A stretch of 64,000 nucleotides of DNA from Microglena sp. YARC (GCA_022414725.1 CM039466.1:10035027-10099026), one strand, 5' to 3'; shown: positions 1 to 10,032, counted from the stretch's first letter. The notes: generated by a model from the letters alone, not told the origin. Numbers and translations: made by a program.

Positions 1-547
1 TCCGACCACATCCGCACCCAAACATTCTGCTCATAGTTGGAGTGCGCATAACAAGAGTTATCAGCATCGCAGCGGTCAAGATCCTTCGCAAAAGTTGTTC
101 ATTGTTTGTAGCTCTATCCGGCTACGAGTTGCTACTTTCTCCACTACTTTCGAAAACTCCCTGCTGGTGACTGCTAAAGCGTTTTTCCGTGATACTTGCG
201 ACACGCTCTTAGAACTTGTCAGGCGAATTTTCAACAATTCTCACAGCCTCAGATCAGAATTCTGGGAAATTTAGGCCAAATACCGGGCTTGTGGCAATTC
301 AGTGGATGCTTTGGAATTGACAGTCATAGGTTGTACTTTGGACCTCGACTTTTTCAAGCCACATTTACAACACTTTGTCCATTCGTTTTGTTTTGTTAGG
401 TATCTCCTGGGTTTGCCAAGCGAGGCAGAGGCTGGGTTTGATGTGTGTGTACGGCGTAGTGTGCACTCGTGTTAGTTAGGTATCTCCTGGGTTTTCCAGG
501 AGAAACAGAGGCTGGTTTTGTTGTGTATATAGTGTGTATAGTGTGTA
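1..547. other. No gene recognised at left edge
   Basis: No exon or RNA is recognisable. Two diverged copies of a block of about 57 bp beginning TTAGGTATCTCCTGGGTTT lie at about 398-455 and 475-530, so this is a small tandem duplication. Confidence 0.5.
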
Positions 548-615
548 TAGTGGGGGTTGGCCCCACTGCAAGCAAACGGGCTACCCCCATCAACCTCACG
601 CCTCGTAATAAGACG
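548..615 (-). repeat. Dispersed 65-70 bp hairpin element (family R), copy 1
   Basis: Read on the minus strand it has the family pattern: an imperfect ACGYCTTATTACGAGGCGT hairpin, GTGAGGTTGA, then a GGCC-rich tail with TTTGCTTGCA and GGGGCCAACC. Five other copies are in this window. An AT-rich TTTA stretch follows, matching the (AAAT)n flank seen at the other copies. Confidence 0.7.
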
Positions 616-905
616 TAGTGTTGATGAATTAATTTAACTATTTATCTATCTATTTATTTATCTACTTATTTTTGTATTTACTTATTTATCTACTTATTTA
701 TGTATTTATTTATTTATATATTTATTTATCCACTTATTTATTTAGTTATCTATCTCTATCTATTTAGATACTTACTTAGCTACTAAATTATTTATTTAGC
801 CACGTACTTATTTATTTATCTATTTTGTATTTATCTCACTCACCTGAGTTGCCACTTATTCATTTAGTTATCTACTTATTTATCTCTTCATCATTTTTTA
901 TATCA
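616..905. repeat. AT-rich degenerate (TTTA/CTTA)n tract
   Basis: About 290 bp of TATTTATT/CTTATTTA words with scattered interruptions. CACCTGAGTTGCC occurs here and again just downstream (about 840 and 913). Confidence 0.7.
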
Positions 906-1060
906 TCTCACTCGCCTGAGTTGCCTCGCTTCCTGTTGAGCATAATTTGATTTAGACTGTTGCCAAAGGCGAAGACGAAGACGGTAGAAGTCTGCGATGT
1001 TGCAATGGCGTAGGAGCATAAGTCAGGCTGCTGAGAAGGTTCAAGGTTCTATATCCATCC
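906..1060. other. Unrecognised unique sequence
   Basis: Non-repetitive stretch containing GGCGAAGACGAAGACGG. No splice-bounded coding segment was found in any frame. Confidence 0.3.
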
Positions 1061-1660
1061 ACCTAACGACTCATGCATCGATCTATCCACTCTTCCATCC
1101 ATCCATATGACAATTCATGCATGCATTCATCCATTATTCCATCCATCCAAAGATGCATGCACGGATTCATCCATCCATCCACCCAACGTTTCATGCATCC
1201 ATCCATTCTTCCATCCATCCAAAGATGCATGCATGGATTCATCCATCCATCCACCCAACGTTTCATGCATCAATCCATTCTTCCATCCATCCAAAGATGC
1301 ATGCATGGATTCATCCATCCATCTACCCAACGTTTCATGCATCCATTCATTCTTCCATCCATCCAAAGATGCATGCATGGATTCATCCATCCATTCCTCC
1401 ACCCATCCATCCGTTCCTCTGTCCATCCATTCTTCCATCCATCCAACGGTTCATGCATGCATACATCCATTCTTCCATCCATCCATGTAACGATTAATGC
1501 ATGCATGCATTCATCTATCCACCCAACGATGCATCCATTCATCTGTTCATATAACGTTTAATGCATGCATCTTTCCATCTATTCTTCTATCCATCCATCC
1601 ATCCATCCATCCATCCATCCATCCATCCATCCATCCATCACCACCACCATCATCACCGCC
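1061..1660. repeat. Minisatellite of about 70 bp grading into (ATCC)n
   Basis: Five or so tandem units built of CATTCTTCCATCCATCC, AAGATGCATGCATGG and CACCCAACGTTTCATGC, ending in a pure (ATCC)n run at about 1590-1640. All long open frames here are by-products of the repeat. Confidence 0.85.
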
Positions 1661-1719
1661 ATCACCGCCACCACCACCGCCACCACCATCATCATCATCA
1701 CATCCTCACTTGCAGGATC

Positions 1720-1775
1720 AGTAAGATGTTGGTAGGGATGCCACCAAAGAACATGACACCTGCATCACCACCACC
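1720..1775 (-). pseudogene. Degenerate donor-side copy of MPDU1 exon 3
   Basis: On the minus strand this repeats the end of the exon at 1856-2044: [15 protein letters not shown] against MFFAGIPTNIFQILQ, each followed by a GT donor (GTGAGG here, GTGATG in the main exon). It lies downstream of the complete exon and is separated from it by a CAC/CAT repeat. It lacks the exon's 5' part and is probably non-functional, though the donor is intact. Confidence 0.7.
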
Positions 1776-1855
1776 ATCATCATCACTGCTGTCACCACTG
1801 CCATCATCACCACCGCCATCACCACGACCACCACCATCACCACCACCATCATCAC
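1776..1855. repeat. (CAC/CAT)n trinucleotide tract in MPDU1 intron
   Basis: Runs of CACCACCATCATCAC between the exon and its partial copy; a similar tract at 1637-1700 follows the copy. Confidence 0.8.
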
Positions 1856-2044
1856 CTGCAGGATCTGGAAGATGTTGGTAGGGATGCCAGCAAAGAACAT
1901 GATGCCTGCATATGCTAGGAAGCCGAGCACGCTGCCAACTAACACAATTGGCTTGGGCTTCAAGAACCAAGCCAAGAGACCCATGATAACTATGTCTTGA
2001 CACCAGCAGGCAAAAATATCGCCGTATGTGCTGAAGTGGTACCC
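1856..2044 (-). CDS. MPDU1/PQ-loop family protein, exon 3 (partial gene)
   Basis: The exon is 189 nt (63 codons) with acceptor CTGCAG and donor CAG/GTGATG; it starts and ends in phase 0. The peptide opens GYHFSTYGDIFACWCQD, which aligns with the FPFSxYGEalFLxxQ block after the first PQ motif in MPDU1 (mannose-P-dolichol utilization defect 1) proteins, and continues through two hydrophobic segments to GIPTNIFQILQ. In MPDU1 this region spans transmembrane helices 3 and 4 of a seven-helix protein. The second PQ-loop repeat should follow, but no further exon is visible at lower coordinates, so the gene continues off the window. Confidence 0.75.
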
Positions 2045-2054
2045 CTGCAGTAAG

Positions 2055-2345
2055 AGGTGTATGTGTATATGTGTGTAAGTGTGTGCATATGTGTGGGTGT
2101 GGGTGTATGTGTGCGTGTGTGTATGTGTATGTGTAAGTGTATGTGTAAGTGTATGTGTATGTGTGTATGAGTGTGTGCGCCTGCGTGTATGTGTAAGTGT
2201 GTGTGTAAGTGTAAGTGTGTGTGTAAGTGTAGGTGTGTGTGTCTATGTAAGTGTGTGTGTATGAGCTGAAGTGGTACCCCTGCAGTAATAGGTGTGGGTA
2301 TGGGTGGGTGGGCGTATGTGAAAGGGTATGGGTGGGCAGGTGAAA
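2055..2345. repeat. TG-rich tract with an acceptor-side copy of MPDU1 exon 3
   Basis: (GTGTAAGTGTAT)-type repeat. At 2261-2290 the sequence GCTGAAGTGGTACCCCTGCA repeats the acceptor and first codons of exon 3, upstream of the real exon in the direction of transcription. Confidence 0.7.
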
Positions 2346-2379
2346 AGGGTTGGGTAGGTAGGATGAGACATGGATGCAT

Positions 2380-2590
2380 TGGTTAGGTTTTGTTTGGATT
2401 GGTTTGATTTTGATTGTTTTTTTTATTGGATTGGTTGGGTTGGGTCGGGTTAGGCTTGTCTGGGCTTGGTTTGGCCTGTATTAATTTTGCCTGGATTGGG
2501 ATGATTGGGATGATTGGGATTGGATTGGTTTAGATTGGTTTGATTTGGATAGATTTGATTTGAATTGGTTTGATTTGATGAAGAGAAAAG
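2380..2590. repeat. Degenerate GATTGGTTTGATTT repeat
   Basis: Short degenerate units (TTGGTTTGATT, GGGATGATTGG) inside the MPDU1 intron. No coding signal. Confidence 0.7.
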
Positions 2591-2608
2591 ACAGGAGGTG
2601 TGACTTAC

Positions 2609-2665
2609 TTGATGGAAGTTGTATGCAATGATAACCGTGAAAGTAACCAACTGCACCACCAGCTC
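2609..2665 (-). pseudogene. Duplicated copy of MPDU1 exon 2
   Basis: The minus strand encodes ELVVQLVTFTVIIAYNFHQ followed by a GTAAGT donor, closely matching TELVCFTVTIAYNVHQ/GTAAGT of exon 2 at 2893-2963. No acceptor is visible before it (the upstream part has become GGT/CCA repeat), so it looks like a donor-side partial copy. A mutually exclusive alternative exon is a less likely reading. Confidence 0.65.
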
Positions 2666-2689
2666 CTCCACCACCACCACCACAACCCC

Positions 2690-2845
2690 AAACCCCTTCC
2701 CTCCCCCCCCCCCCACACACACCTACAAACACCTCTTCCCTCCCTCCCTCCCACACACCCCCACCCCCCACCCACACACACACACATACTCACAAACACC
2801 CCATCCCTCCCCCCAACCCAACCTTAACCCCCCAAACCTGATTTG
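2690..2845. repeat. C/CA-rich tract in MPDU1 intron
   Basis: CCCTCCC and CACACA runs; the minus strand is G-rich. Open frames here are low complexity. Confidence 0.7.
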
Positions 2846-2892
2846 ACCGAGGTGCTGGGCTTCATAAACACGTACCACAGCATCAGACTTAC

Positions 2893-2963
2893 TTGGTGGA
2901 CGTTGTATGCTATGGTGACTGTGAAGCACACCAACTCAGTCATGAAGGCAGTCACACTAAGAC
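2893..2963 (-). CDS. MPDU1/PQ-loop family protein, exon 2
   Basis: The exon is 71 nt with acceptor GCAG and donor GTAAGT. Its first two bases complete a Gly codon begun by exon 1, giving ..SVEG-LSVTAFMTELVCFT.., and it ends in phase 0 as exon 3 needs. The pattern SxEGLSxxxFxxELVxxT followed by AYN is the classic continuation of the first PQ motif in MPDU1 proteins. The phase match on both sides and the family pattern make this a firm exon. Confidence 0.8.
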
Positions 2964-3009
2964 CTGCATTAGCAGTGTAAGAGGGTCAGAAAGTTAGGTA
3001 AAAAATACT

Positions 3010-3535
3010 GGGGAAATAGGTAAGTAAATTAGGTCAGGACTCTACAACAGGAAATTACGTCAGGAAATTATATCAGGAAATTGCGTTATGAAATAAGGTC
3101 AGGAAATTATATCAGGAAATTACGACAGGAAATTAGGTCATGAAATTATATCAGGAAATTACGTCAGGAAATTATATCAGGAAATTGCGTTACGAAATTA
3201 GGTCAGGACAATTAGGCCAGGAAATTACGTCAGGAAAATAGGTCATGAAAATATAGCAGGAAATTAGGTCAGGAAATTATATCAGGAAATTGCGTTATGA
3301 AATTGCGTTATGAAATTAGGCCAGGAAATTAGGCCAGGAAATTACGTCAGGAAATTAGGTCATGAAAATATACCAGGAAATTAGGTCAGGAAATTATATC
3401 AGGAAATTGCGTTATGAAATTGCGTTATGAAATTAGGCCAGGAAATTACGTCAGGAAATTAGGTCATGAAATTATATCAGGAAATTAGGTCAGGAAATGA
3501 GATCAGGAAATCAGGTCAGGAAATTAAGCCAAGAA
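3010..3535. repeat. Array of a 13-15 bp AGGTCAGGAAATT unit
   Basis: About 35 tandem copies, with variants ATATCAGGAAATT, ACGTCAGGAAATT and GCGTTATGAAATT alternating in a higher-order pattern. It lies in the intron between MPDU1 exons 1 and 2. Confidence 0.9.
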
Positions 3536-4301
3536 CTATTGTTATAATAAATAAATAAATGTTCCGCCTTGTGTTGGGTGTGGGGTTGAGGATCACTGCT
3601 ATTTTGGGGGGCCTTCAGCGCCCTTTTATTGCACCTAAAAGGGCACTTTACTTCCATCGGTGCCAGCCTGTTCATTTGAGCTGGGACCAAGGGCCCAGAA
3701 CTATTGCAGGGCCATGAACCACCCACATTGACCTCTAGCATCCACCCCAACCACAGATCAGCCACCTTGCTTCTTAGCGCCCCCCCCCCCCCCCCCCCCC
3801 CCCCTCCCCCGCCCACACACACGCCACCCGTGGACCCCTACCTTGCCCCCTAGCAGCCTCCCCCCCACCCACCCCCACCCACCCATAGACCCCTGACCAC
3901 CCCCTAGCTGCCCCCATCCCCCCCCCCCCCACACACACACACATACATGGACCCCAAACCCAACCCAAGCAGCCCACCCACCCACCTATAGACCGCTCCC
4001 ATGCCCCGTAGCGGCCCCACCCACCCATTCATGGACCCCTACCAGCCCCTGTCACCCATGCACCCCTACCGTACCGCCTATCAGCCTGCCCACCCACCCA
4101 CCCATAGACCGCTCCCATGCCTCGTAGTAGCCCCACCCACCCATAGACCCCTACTGGCCCCTGTCATCCATGTACCCCTACCGTACCACCTAGCAGCCCA
4201 CCCACCACCCACCCATAGACCCCTACCTTCCCCCCTAGCAGCCCCTGCCACCCATGCACCCCTACCAGACCCCACCCCCTGTGACTAGGCACCAGCCTCA
4301 C
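3536..4301. repeat. Unrecognised 240-bp stretch followed by a C-rich minisatellite
   Basis: 3536-3779 is unique sequence without recognisable coding. 3780-4290 is a C-run followed by roughly eight units built of CCACCCACCCATAGACCCC, CTACC and CCCTAGCAGCCC. All of it belongs to MPDU1 intron 1. Confidence 0.7.
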
Positions 4302-4683
4302 CTTCCACACTCTGCTCCTTCCAAATCCGGCTGATCTGCGGAACACTACGGAAACAAGCGCCGACCAACACCAGGTAGCCCATCACCGTGGCAGCGATCG
4401 TTGTTGCACCAGCAGCTAACCCAGTGGCTGCTGGTGTAGCCGCTACTCCACTAGCCACCACAACGGGGAATGCGGCGGCCGCTCTGCAAATGGTGCTTGA
4501 CTTTCTAGGGTGCTGCTGGGGGCAAGCCATAGCAGGGAGGATGGTGCTGAGGGAATGGCAGGCTGGCCTGGCTGGGGAGACTGCTGCTTGCGTGTACAGG
4601 CATGGCCTAAGGGAGGCACTGGGGATGGGTGCTGAGAGGCGGAAAGGCATCGCACCCAGCCTGGGCATAGCCTTGCAGGCCAT
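4302..4683 (-). CDS. MPDU1/PQ-loop family protein, exon 1 with plastid-transit-like N-terminus
   Basis: From the ATG at 4683 (MACKAMPRLGAMPFRL) 127 codons run to a donor at GAAG/GTGAGG, ending in phase 1. The last part, SVPQISRIWKEQSVEG, holds the PQ motif and the SAEG-type end of the first PQ loop. MPDU1 proteins act in the ER membrane, where they are needed for use of dolichol-linked mannose and glucose. Here about 75 residues rich in Ser, Ala, Pro and Arg and almost free of acidic residues precede the first helix and end near RAAAAFP, which looks like a chloroplast transit peptide, so a plastid-targeted homologue is inferred. A start at 4746 would add a poly-Pro stretch from a G-run and is less likely. 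Confidence 0.65.
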
Positions 4684-5035
4684 CGTGTTTGTTTGGCGGG
4701 GGGTAGGCCGAAGGGGGTGGGCGGGGGGGGGGGGGGGGGGCTGCACGGGAGGGGGGGGAACAACACTGTTTCATTTTGTTGATATTCGTGGCAGCTGCCC
4801 GCCAGCTCCGATAGGCAGCCACTGGGTCTAACCGAAAGCTAGAGGCTGCAGTGGAATGCGTGTCATATCAGCTTTCAGACGCAATAGGTAGCTTCAGGTT
4901 TGGCTCAAGGACAGGGAAAGGGAGCTGTCTAGAAGCTGCTGAGCGCAGAGAAAAAAAAGTGGAGAAGAAACTGGGCAGAGGGCATGCATGTTGGGGGGGG
5001 TCATGGAACCCATTGCAGGGGTGTTTGCATCTGTG

Positions 5036-5040
<5 letters not shown>
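4684..5040. other. Upstream region of the MPDU1-like gene
   Basis: Contains G-runs at 4720-4755 and otherwise unique sequence that should include the promoter and 5' UTR. No clear TATA box or other promoter motif could be assigned. Confidence 0.3.
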
Positions 5041-5069
<29 letters not shown>

Positions 5070-5262
5070 TGTATGTATGTATGTATGTATGTATGTATGT
5101 TACAGTGCAGGGGTAGGCCAAATAGGGACTTGCCCAAGCGTGTAGGACGGGCTTACAAAGAAAAAGCACTTATGAACTGAACCCCAAACAACCGTTTTAC
5201 CGACGGGTACCCTGAGTCCGTGCTACAATGATCATTTAATTCTACAATATAATTAAATCATC
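5041..5262 (-). repeat. High-copy dispersed element (family P), near full length, with (ATGT)n end
   Basis: A (GTAT)n run, then the minus-strand version of the family sequence: GGGGTAGGCCAAATAGG, GGACTTGCCCAA, GATGAACTGAACCCCAAACA, the CCGACGGG/CCCTGAGT block and GTGCTACAATGATCATTTAA. Most longer copies in the window have the same order of blocks and abut ATGT/ATAC microsatellite. Confidence 0.85.
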
Positions 5263-5269
5263 ATCTCAT

Positions 5270-5595
5270 CTGTGTGTGTGCGCGTTTGCAGGGGGTGTTT
5301 GCATCATGTTTCTATTTTGGACGAGTCTGTGGAGGTTTCTCCAGGGTTTCAGCACCTGTTTTGGACGTGTCTGTGGAGTTCTTTTCAGGGTTTCTGCATC
5401 TGTTTCGGACGTGTCTGTGGAGGTATTTTCAGGGTTTCTGCATCTGTTTGGGCGTGTCTGTGGAGGCGTTAACAGGGTTTCTGCATCTGTTTTGGACGTG
5501 TCTGTGCCTCTGTGGAGGCATTTGCAGGGTATTAGTATCTGTTTTGAACATGTCAGACTAGAGTGGGTATTTGCAGGGTATCTGTTTTGGAAGTG
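5270..5595. repeat. Minisatellite of about 57 bp, about six units
   Basis: Units built of TTTTGGACGTGTCTGTGGAG, then CAGGGTTTCTGCATCTG. Frames stay open across units only because of the repeat. Confidence 0.85.
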
Positions 5596-6654
5596 CCTTC
5601 ATGTGGTCTTGTGGACCATGCATAAGCATGCTTGTGTATTCTATTGAGAACCAAGAGGTGTCCTCCATATCTCATATCCACTATTTCCAACACCATGAGC
5701 ATCGCTGGCATCATTTGCTGACACTGATAAGGTAAAGCAGAAAGAACTTCGCCCCCGTAGCCTCGTTTTCCGATGCGATTCTACAAGCGTCTCGGCATCA
5801 TCCGAGGAGCATTTGCTGGGAAGGAATGGCTCCTAGGGCGAAATCAAAGAAGCCTCGATCAAAAATATGCCGACCTAATTGGGAATATGCTGATGTTTGC
5901 CTGTCAGTTCACGGCCATCGGCAATTGCAGGACTTGCACGAAGTAACTGCAAGGGTGATTATCAATTCGCCAACTCGCACGTCGCAAAAATACCTAGTCA
6001 CGCGTTCGGGTGAATACCGCAGGCCAGTGTTGGGAAGAACTATGATGGGCGATTATCCGTACAAGATCAGATGTGCAGGATAACTGCATCAGTCCTGGAC
6101 GTCAATGGATGCTAACCAACATGCGATTAGCAGCGATTGCAGCCCTCTACATGCCTAGCTAAGTCGCAACCCCCTCACCCCCACCATCTTATTTTTTACC
6201 TGCTCAGGGGATCCGAGGCTCACTCCGCTTGCTCCAACCTTGCAGTGACAGCTAATAAGAAGAATGAAACAGCCAGGGAACTTTAATCAATGCTCGATGC
6301 ACCGAAGGAGCAAGTTAGGCGTTTCCAGACGGGTGCGGGTGGGGGTGGGACCCAACCCGACCCCGAACCCCTGCCGGCACCCACCTCCGTTCGCTGCTGT
6401 CGTCAGCAACGACGGATGAATGGCCACTGTGAATAATGATAATTATGAATGGCTACGATGAATAATTAGACTCGACCTTAGCTGACCGAGATCTGAGACT
6501 AGATATGTATACCTGGCAGATCTCATAATCGGAATCCTTTTTCAGGCTCACGTGAAAATTGATTTCGATTATCAGGGCGAATGAATGACTCCAATGACTC
6601 TGGAGTAACATCCTCCTCCTCTCAGCTGTCGGGATCTGTCAATTTAGAGTTGAT
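5596..6654. other. Unique region without a recognised gene
   Basis: The least repetitive stretch of the left third. A forward frame at 5826-6083 (85 codons from MAPRAKSKKPRSK) starts with a basic run, but no domain is recognisable and no splice context supports it. A GGGTGGGGGTGGGACCC patch lies near 6340. It may be a decayed mobile element or simply non-coding. Confidence 0.3.
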
Positions 6655-6905
6655 TTTTATTGTTCGAGGTTGGGCAAGTCCTTTAAGCCTATTTGGCCAC
6701 CCCTGGTCTGGACTTTAACACACATACATGCATTTTTTAACATGGGGGATTTTCTGTAGCACAAACTCAGGGCCCCCGTCGGTTAAACGATTGTTTGGGG
6801 TTCAGTTCATCAGTGCGTTTTCTTTTAAAGCCCATCCTTTACGATTGGGCAAGTCCCTTTAGCCTATTTGGCCTACCCCTGGACTGTAACATACATACAT
6901 GGGGG
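6655..6905 (+). repeat. Two family P elements in tandem
   Basis: A truncated copy (about 6655-6730, from GGTTGGGCAAGTCC to the CACACATACATG end) is followed by a longer copy (about 6759-6905, CTGTAGCACAAACTCAGGGC to CTGGACTGTAACATACATAC). Confidence 0.85.
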
Positions 6906-7440
6906 ATTTTCGCCTCAGTCACCTGAGCCTCTAGGGGTGGTCCTCACCGAGTCGGCCTCTAGAGGCTCTAATGTCACTTGAGCTCTGGTGCTGCCTAGCA
7001 GGGTGGAGCCATGTAACCAGGGAACTTCAGGAGGACCCCCAGCTCTGCTGTCTGAAACGCAACCAATCGTATAGCCTGCGACTGCGACGCAACGAACCCT
7101 TCCTTCTGGTCAACGGACCCTCCCCACATTGCGTCCTGCGACGCAACGGACCCTTCAACGTTGTGTCTGCGACGGAGGACGCAGCCTCCTGAACAAATCT
7201 GCATGTACGGTAACCATGTCCACGTTCAAGTTCTAGTATGGCCAGACCAAAAATATATGCAAGTACACAACGCCTTGGTGCCGCATACCAACGTACTGCG
7301 ACGGAGGATTAAAATATTATCCTCTAAAGATGTGGTGGAGATAATCATGGTGATGGTGGCCAATTACTGGGTTGCAACTTGCAAGAAGTGCCGACATGCA
7401 CCCTGAGGTTGTGCTGTTGTGCATCGTGCAAGAGGTAATT
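6906..7440. other. Unrecognised sequence with a short internal repeat
   Basis: TGCGACGCAACGGACCC-like words recur at about 7078-7160. No gene was recognised; small open frames lack splice or domain support. Confidence 0.3.
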
Positions 7441-7600
7441 TGTGGTTAACTACAATTGTTAATTGAAATTGAAATTGAAATTGTTACATCCGTGTAATAC
7501 CGTTTACTCAGGACGTGAAGTTAAGGACACCATAGCGTAAGCCGGAGCTGGCTATAGTCACCGTAGGGCCACCTCATCAAAAAAGAATCACCACCGATGC
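7441..7600 (+). repeat. Dispersed element (family U), copy 1
   Basis: Begins with an (AATTGA)n stretch, then GTTACATCCGTGTAATACCG, AGGACGTGAAGTTAAGGACA and CCGGAGCTGGCTATAGTCAC. The reverse complement of the same blocks is at 37310-37410, and a fragment is near 22623-22660. Confidence 0.75.
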
Positions 7601-8231
7601 CTGACACAATTGTTATGCTACAGCATGTAGCTGTAGCATGGCGTGTTACGCGGCATGAGTGAGTACCAGGCCAGGTCACGAGCCGCGTGCCAGCTAGTGC
7701 TATTTGTCGGGGACACTACCTGGTCAATAGTAGGGGGCCCTGGCGGGTCACCTGGAGGTCGGCCCCGGGGGTGGTGTATTGTTCGTCAAGCAGCAGTAGC
7801 AGCCTCCTTGATGATGGATGCACAAGCAGTTGCTTACTTATCCGTACAATTTAATATTGGGGAGGTCAAGAATCAATATAGCATGGCATGGCATTATTAT
7901 TCAACTTGGTGGCCTGTAAGGCTAATGAACTTATTAGCTCACTGACTTCCCGAAGTTCCATGGAGGCAGGTGCAGCAACTCCCGAGGCTACAGTTGCTAC
8001 TTCGCAACCTGCAGGAACTAGTGCGAAAGAGCAGATTTCCTTGTCAAGCACAATGCGCTTATGTAATGAGCTACGAGAGGAACGAAGAAGCGAATTTTGA
8101 AGGGGAAATCGTAGACATGCTCCAGGTCCCTAGATTGAGTCCACAAGACAGTAGGGAAACGATACATGAAAACGCCGCGTCCACAGTCCGCAACCCTGAG
8201 ATACGTACGCTAAAAAATGCCCTCCGAGGTA
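7601..8231. other. No gene recognised
   Basis: Several short open frames on both strands, none with a domain or splice evidence. It contains the short repeated word GCATGTAGCTGTAGCATG (about 7622). Confidence 0.25.
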
Positions 8232-8305
8232 ATCCGCCCCCGACGGGAATCGAACATGGGTCGCTTGGATTTCAGGCCAGTCAGGTTAACCGGCTGATTT
8301 GACCG
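8232..8305 (-). repeat. tRNA-like sequence (probable SINE head or tRNA relic)
   Basis: The minus strand has a box-A-like AGCCGGTTAACCTGACTGGC and a box-B-like GTTCGATTCCC about 30 nt further on, plus a TGAAATCC stretch like a Ser-tRNA anticodon loop. The T and anticodon stems do not pair properly, so it is not an intact tRNA. Confidence 0.5.
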
Positions 8306-8879
8306 GCGATCTTGGGAAATTTCAGGATTTGACGATTTTGTTTATGTATCGCATAGATCTGTTTTCCCTAGGGCTCCGACCAACTACAATTGCTAGCAAT
8401 TGACAATTGGTACAATCGGCCACCGGAGTTCGAGCCCCGCTGCCGGAAGACGGCGGGTGGTTTCTTGAGTCCGACTTTAGGGTGGTGTTGTTTCACTGCT
8501 AGGACATAAGCCCATTGTAATCTTTCTTCTTTTTGCTAGCTGCAATTCAGTGTAGTTTTTACTGCAAGCTATAGCTGGTTATCCAGCCCACCTATAGCTA
8601 TGATGCTTTTGTTATAGACGACTTATACGTCGTATCTAGAGTGGCAATGAGTGCACAGGTGTGAGTCCCCTCCAGGCCCTGTGCCGCCTGCAGTGCAGCA
8701 CCGAGGCCAGCTATGGCCACGCGTGCCACTACGCAGGACAGATCTGTACTGTTGCCATCTCCTTCCGTCTTCCATATAGTCCAAGCTCCCGTGCTTGGTA
8801 GTCCTCTTCACTCAATGTAACGAGCATATCCTGTAGTGTCTGCAGTCCCGACTTACGACATTAAAAGCTTTTACCGCAC
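8306..8879. other. Unique sequence with a SINE-like fragment
   Basis: At 8420-8462 GGAGTTCGAGCCCCGC resembles a Pol III box B and is followed by GCCGGAAGACGGCGGG, which recalls family V elements elsewhere. The remainder is unrecognised. Confidence 0.35.
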
Positions 8880-9215
8880 GCCCAGGCCGATTATCCAGCC
8901 CAACTCTGGTCATGAATCGAATTGTTGCATGCTTGAACTGCTATCCCAGGCTGATTATCCAGCCCACCTCTGATCATGAATCGAATTGTTCCATGGTTCC
9001 ACTATTGATAGGAACCGATTTTTTAGCCAGCCCACCTTTGATCCTGGACGGAATTGAATTGTAACGTGACTTTGTTTTGCAATTATAGGCTGATTATCCA
9101 GCGGGCCTCTAGTCATGAATCGAATGGTAATCTGGTTTCAATATGGCTAGGAACCGATTTTTTGATCCAGCCCACCTCTCCTCCTTGACGTAATTTAATT
9201 GTTACATGATTTTGC
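8880..9215. repeat. Tandem repeat of 70-110 bp, about four units
   Basis: Diverged units carry CAGGCTGATTATCCAGCCCA, CTCTGATCATGAATCGAATT and, in some, TAGGAACCGATTTTTT. Confidence 0.8.
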
Positions 9216-9591
9216 AGCTAGCCTGGGCAGACTATAGGACCCAAGTACCACACTCTGTGAACATGTAGCAAGAAAATGCAACACAAGCAAATTGAGGGTT
9301 TCTGGGTTTGCCAACTGGTTTTCAGGTCTCAACCTGAGTAAGTCCAGCCATTGAACCCTTTGCCAAATACTGTTTGCCAGGCAGTTTTAAGCGCCGGTTT
9401 ATGGAAAAGGGGGGTTGCCAATTAATTGTGCGTGTACAGCAGAGCCATGTAGCCAAGTTCAAGCTGGAAATAATATTGATCTGTGTACTTTTTGTATTCT
9501 GTACTTTTTTTTACTGTGTTCGGTATTCTGTACTTTTTTTAAAAAAGTACTCTGTGCTTTTTTTTACTGTATTCGGTATTCTTTACTTCTG
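9216..9591. other. No gene; AT-rich palindromic stretch
   Basis: At about 9529-9549 GTACTTTTTT and AAAAAAGTAC form a 10-bp inverted repeat around one base. TTACTGTRTTCGGTATTCT is repeated either side of it. Confidence 0.6.
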
Positions 9592-9662
9592 TTACTGCCG
9601 AAGACGGCGGGCAGCCAAATTGCTGGCTGAAGCTATGTAACCAAGTTCAAGTTCAAGTTTAA
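9592..9662 (+). repeat. Dispersed element (family V), copy 1
   Basis: TTACTGCCGAAGACGGCGGG, GCTGGCTGAAGCTATGTAAC and a (CAAGTT)n tail. The same order recurs at 46988-47058. Confidence 0.75.
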
Positions 9663-10032
9663 ATTCTGCACTCGAGGGTGTGGTGTAGGACTTTTTACAC
9701 TACCCACGTTGACTCCGTCCGCAGACGGTGAGCAGGCTGAATGCTGACCTTGGTCATAAATTAAATTCCCCTCCTTAGTATAGCACTTATGAAAGGTTAC
9801 ACATGTGGAATCATACCTAAACTCAAGTCAAAACCATTGAAGTGTAAGAAATCAATCTGTCAATGTTTCTATGTCCATGATCAATAGTATTAAAATAGAT
9901 TGCTGTTCACCAACTAGTTTTATTTGAGCATTCTTTTGCGTCAAAAAGAAGATGTGGCAGATACCCACAAGGAGTGGTGTGGGATTGCCTTGGGTCAACA
10001 ATGGCCAGCCTATGGCCACGTCATGACCTACC
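9663..10032. other. No feature recognised
   Basis: Unique-looking sequence without coding or repeat signal. Confidence 0.3.

Noticed and set aside
5826..6083. 85-codon gene
   Set aside because: No domain, no splice or promoter support and no second evidence; kept only as a remark in the region entry.
8232..8305. Functional tRNA gene
   Set aside because: Box-like motifs are present but the anticodon and T stems do not pair, so it is a relic or SINE head.
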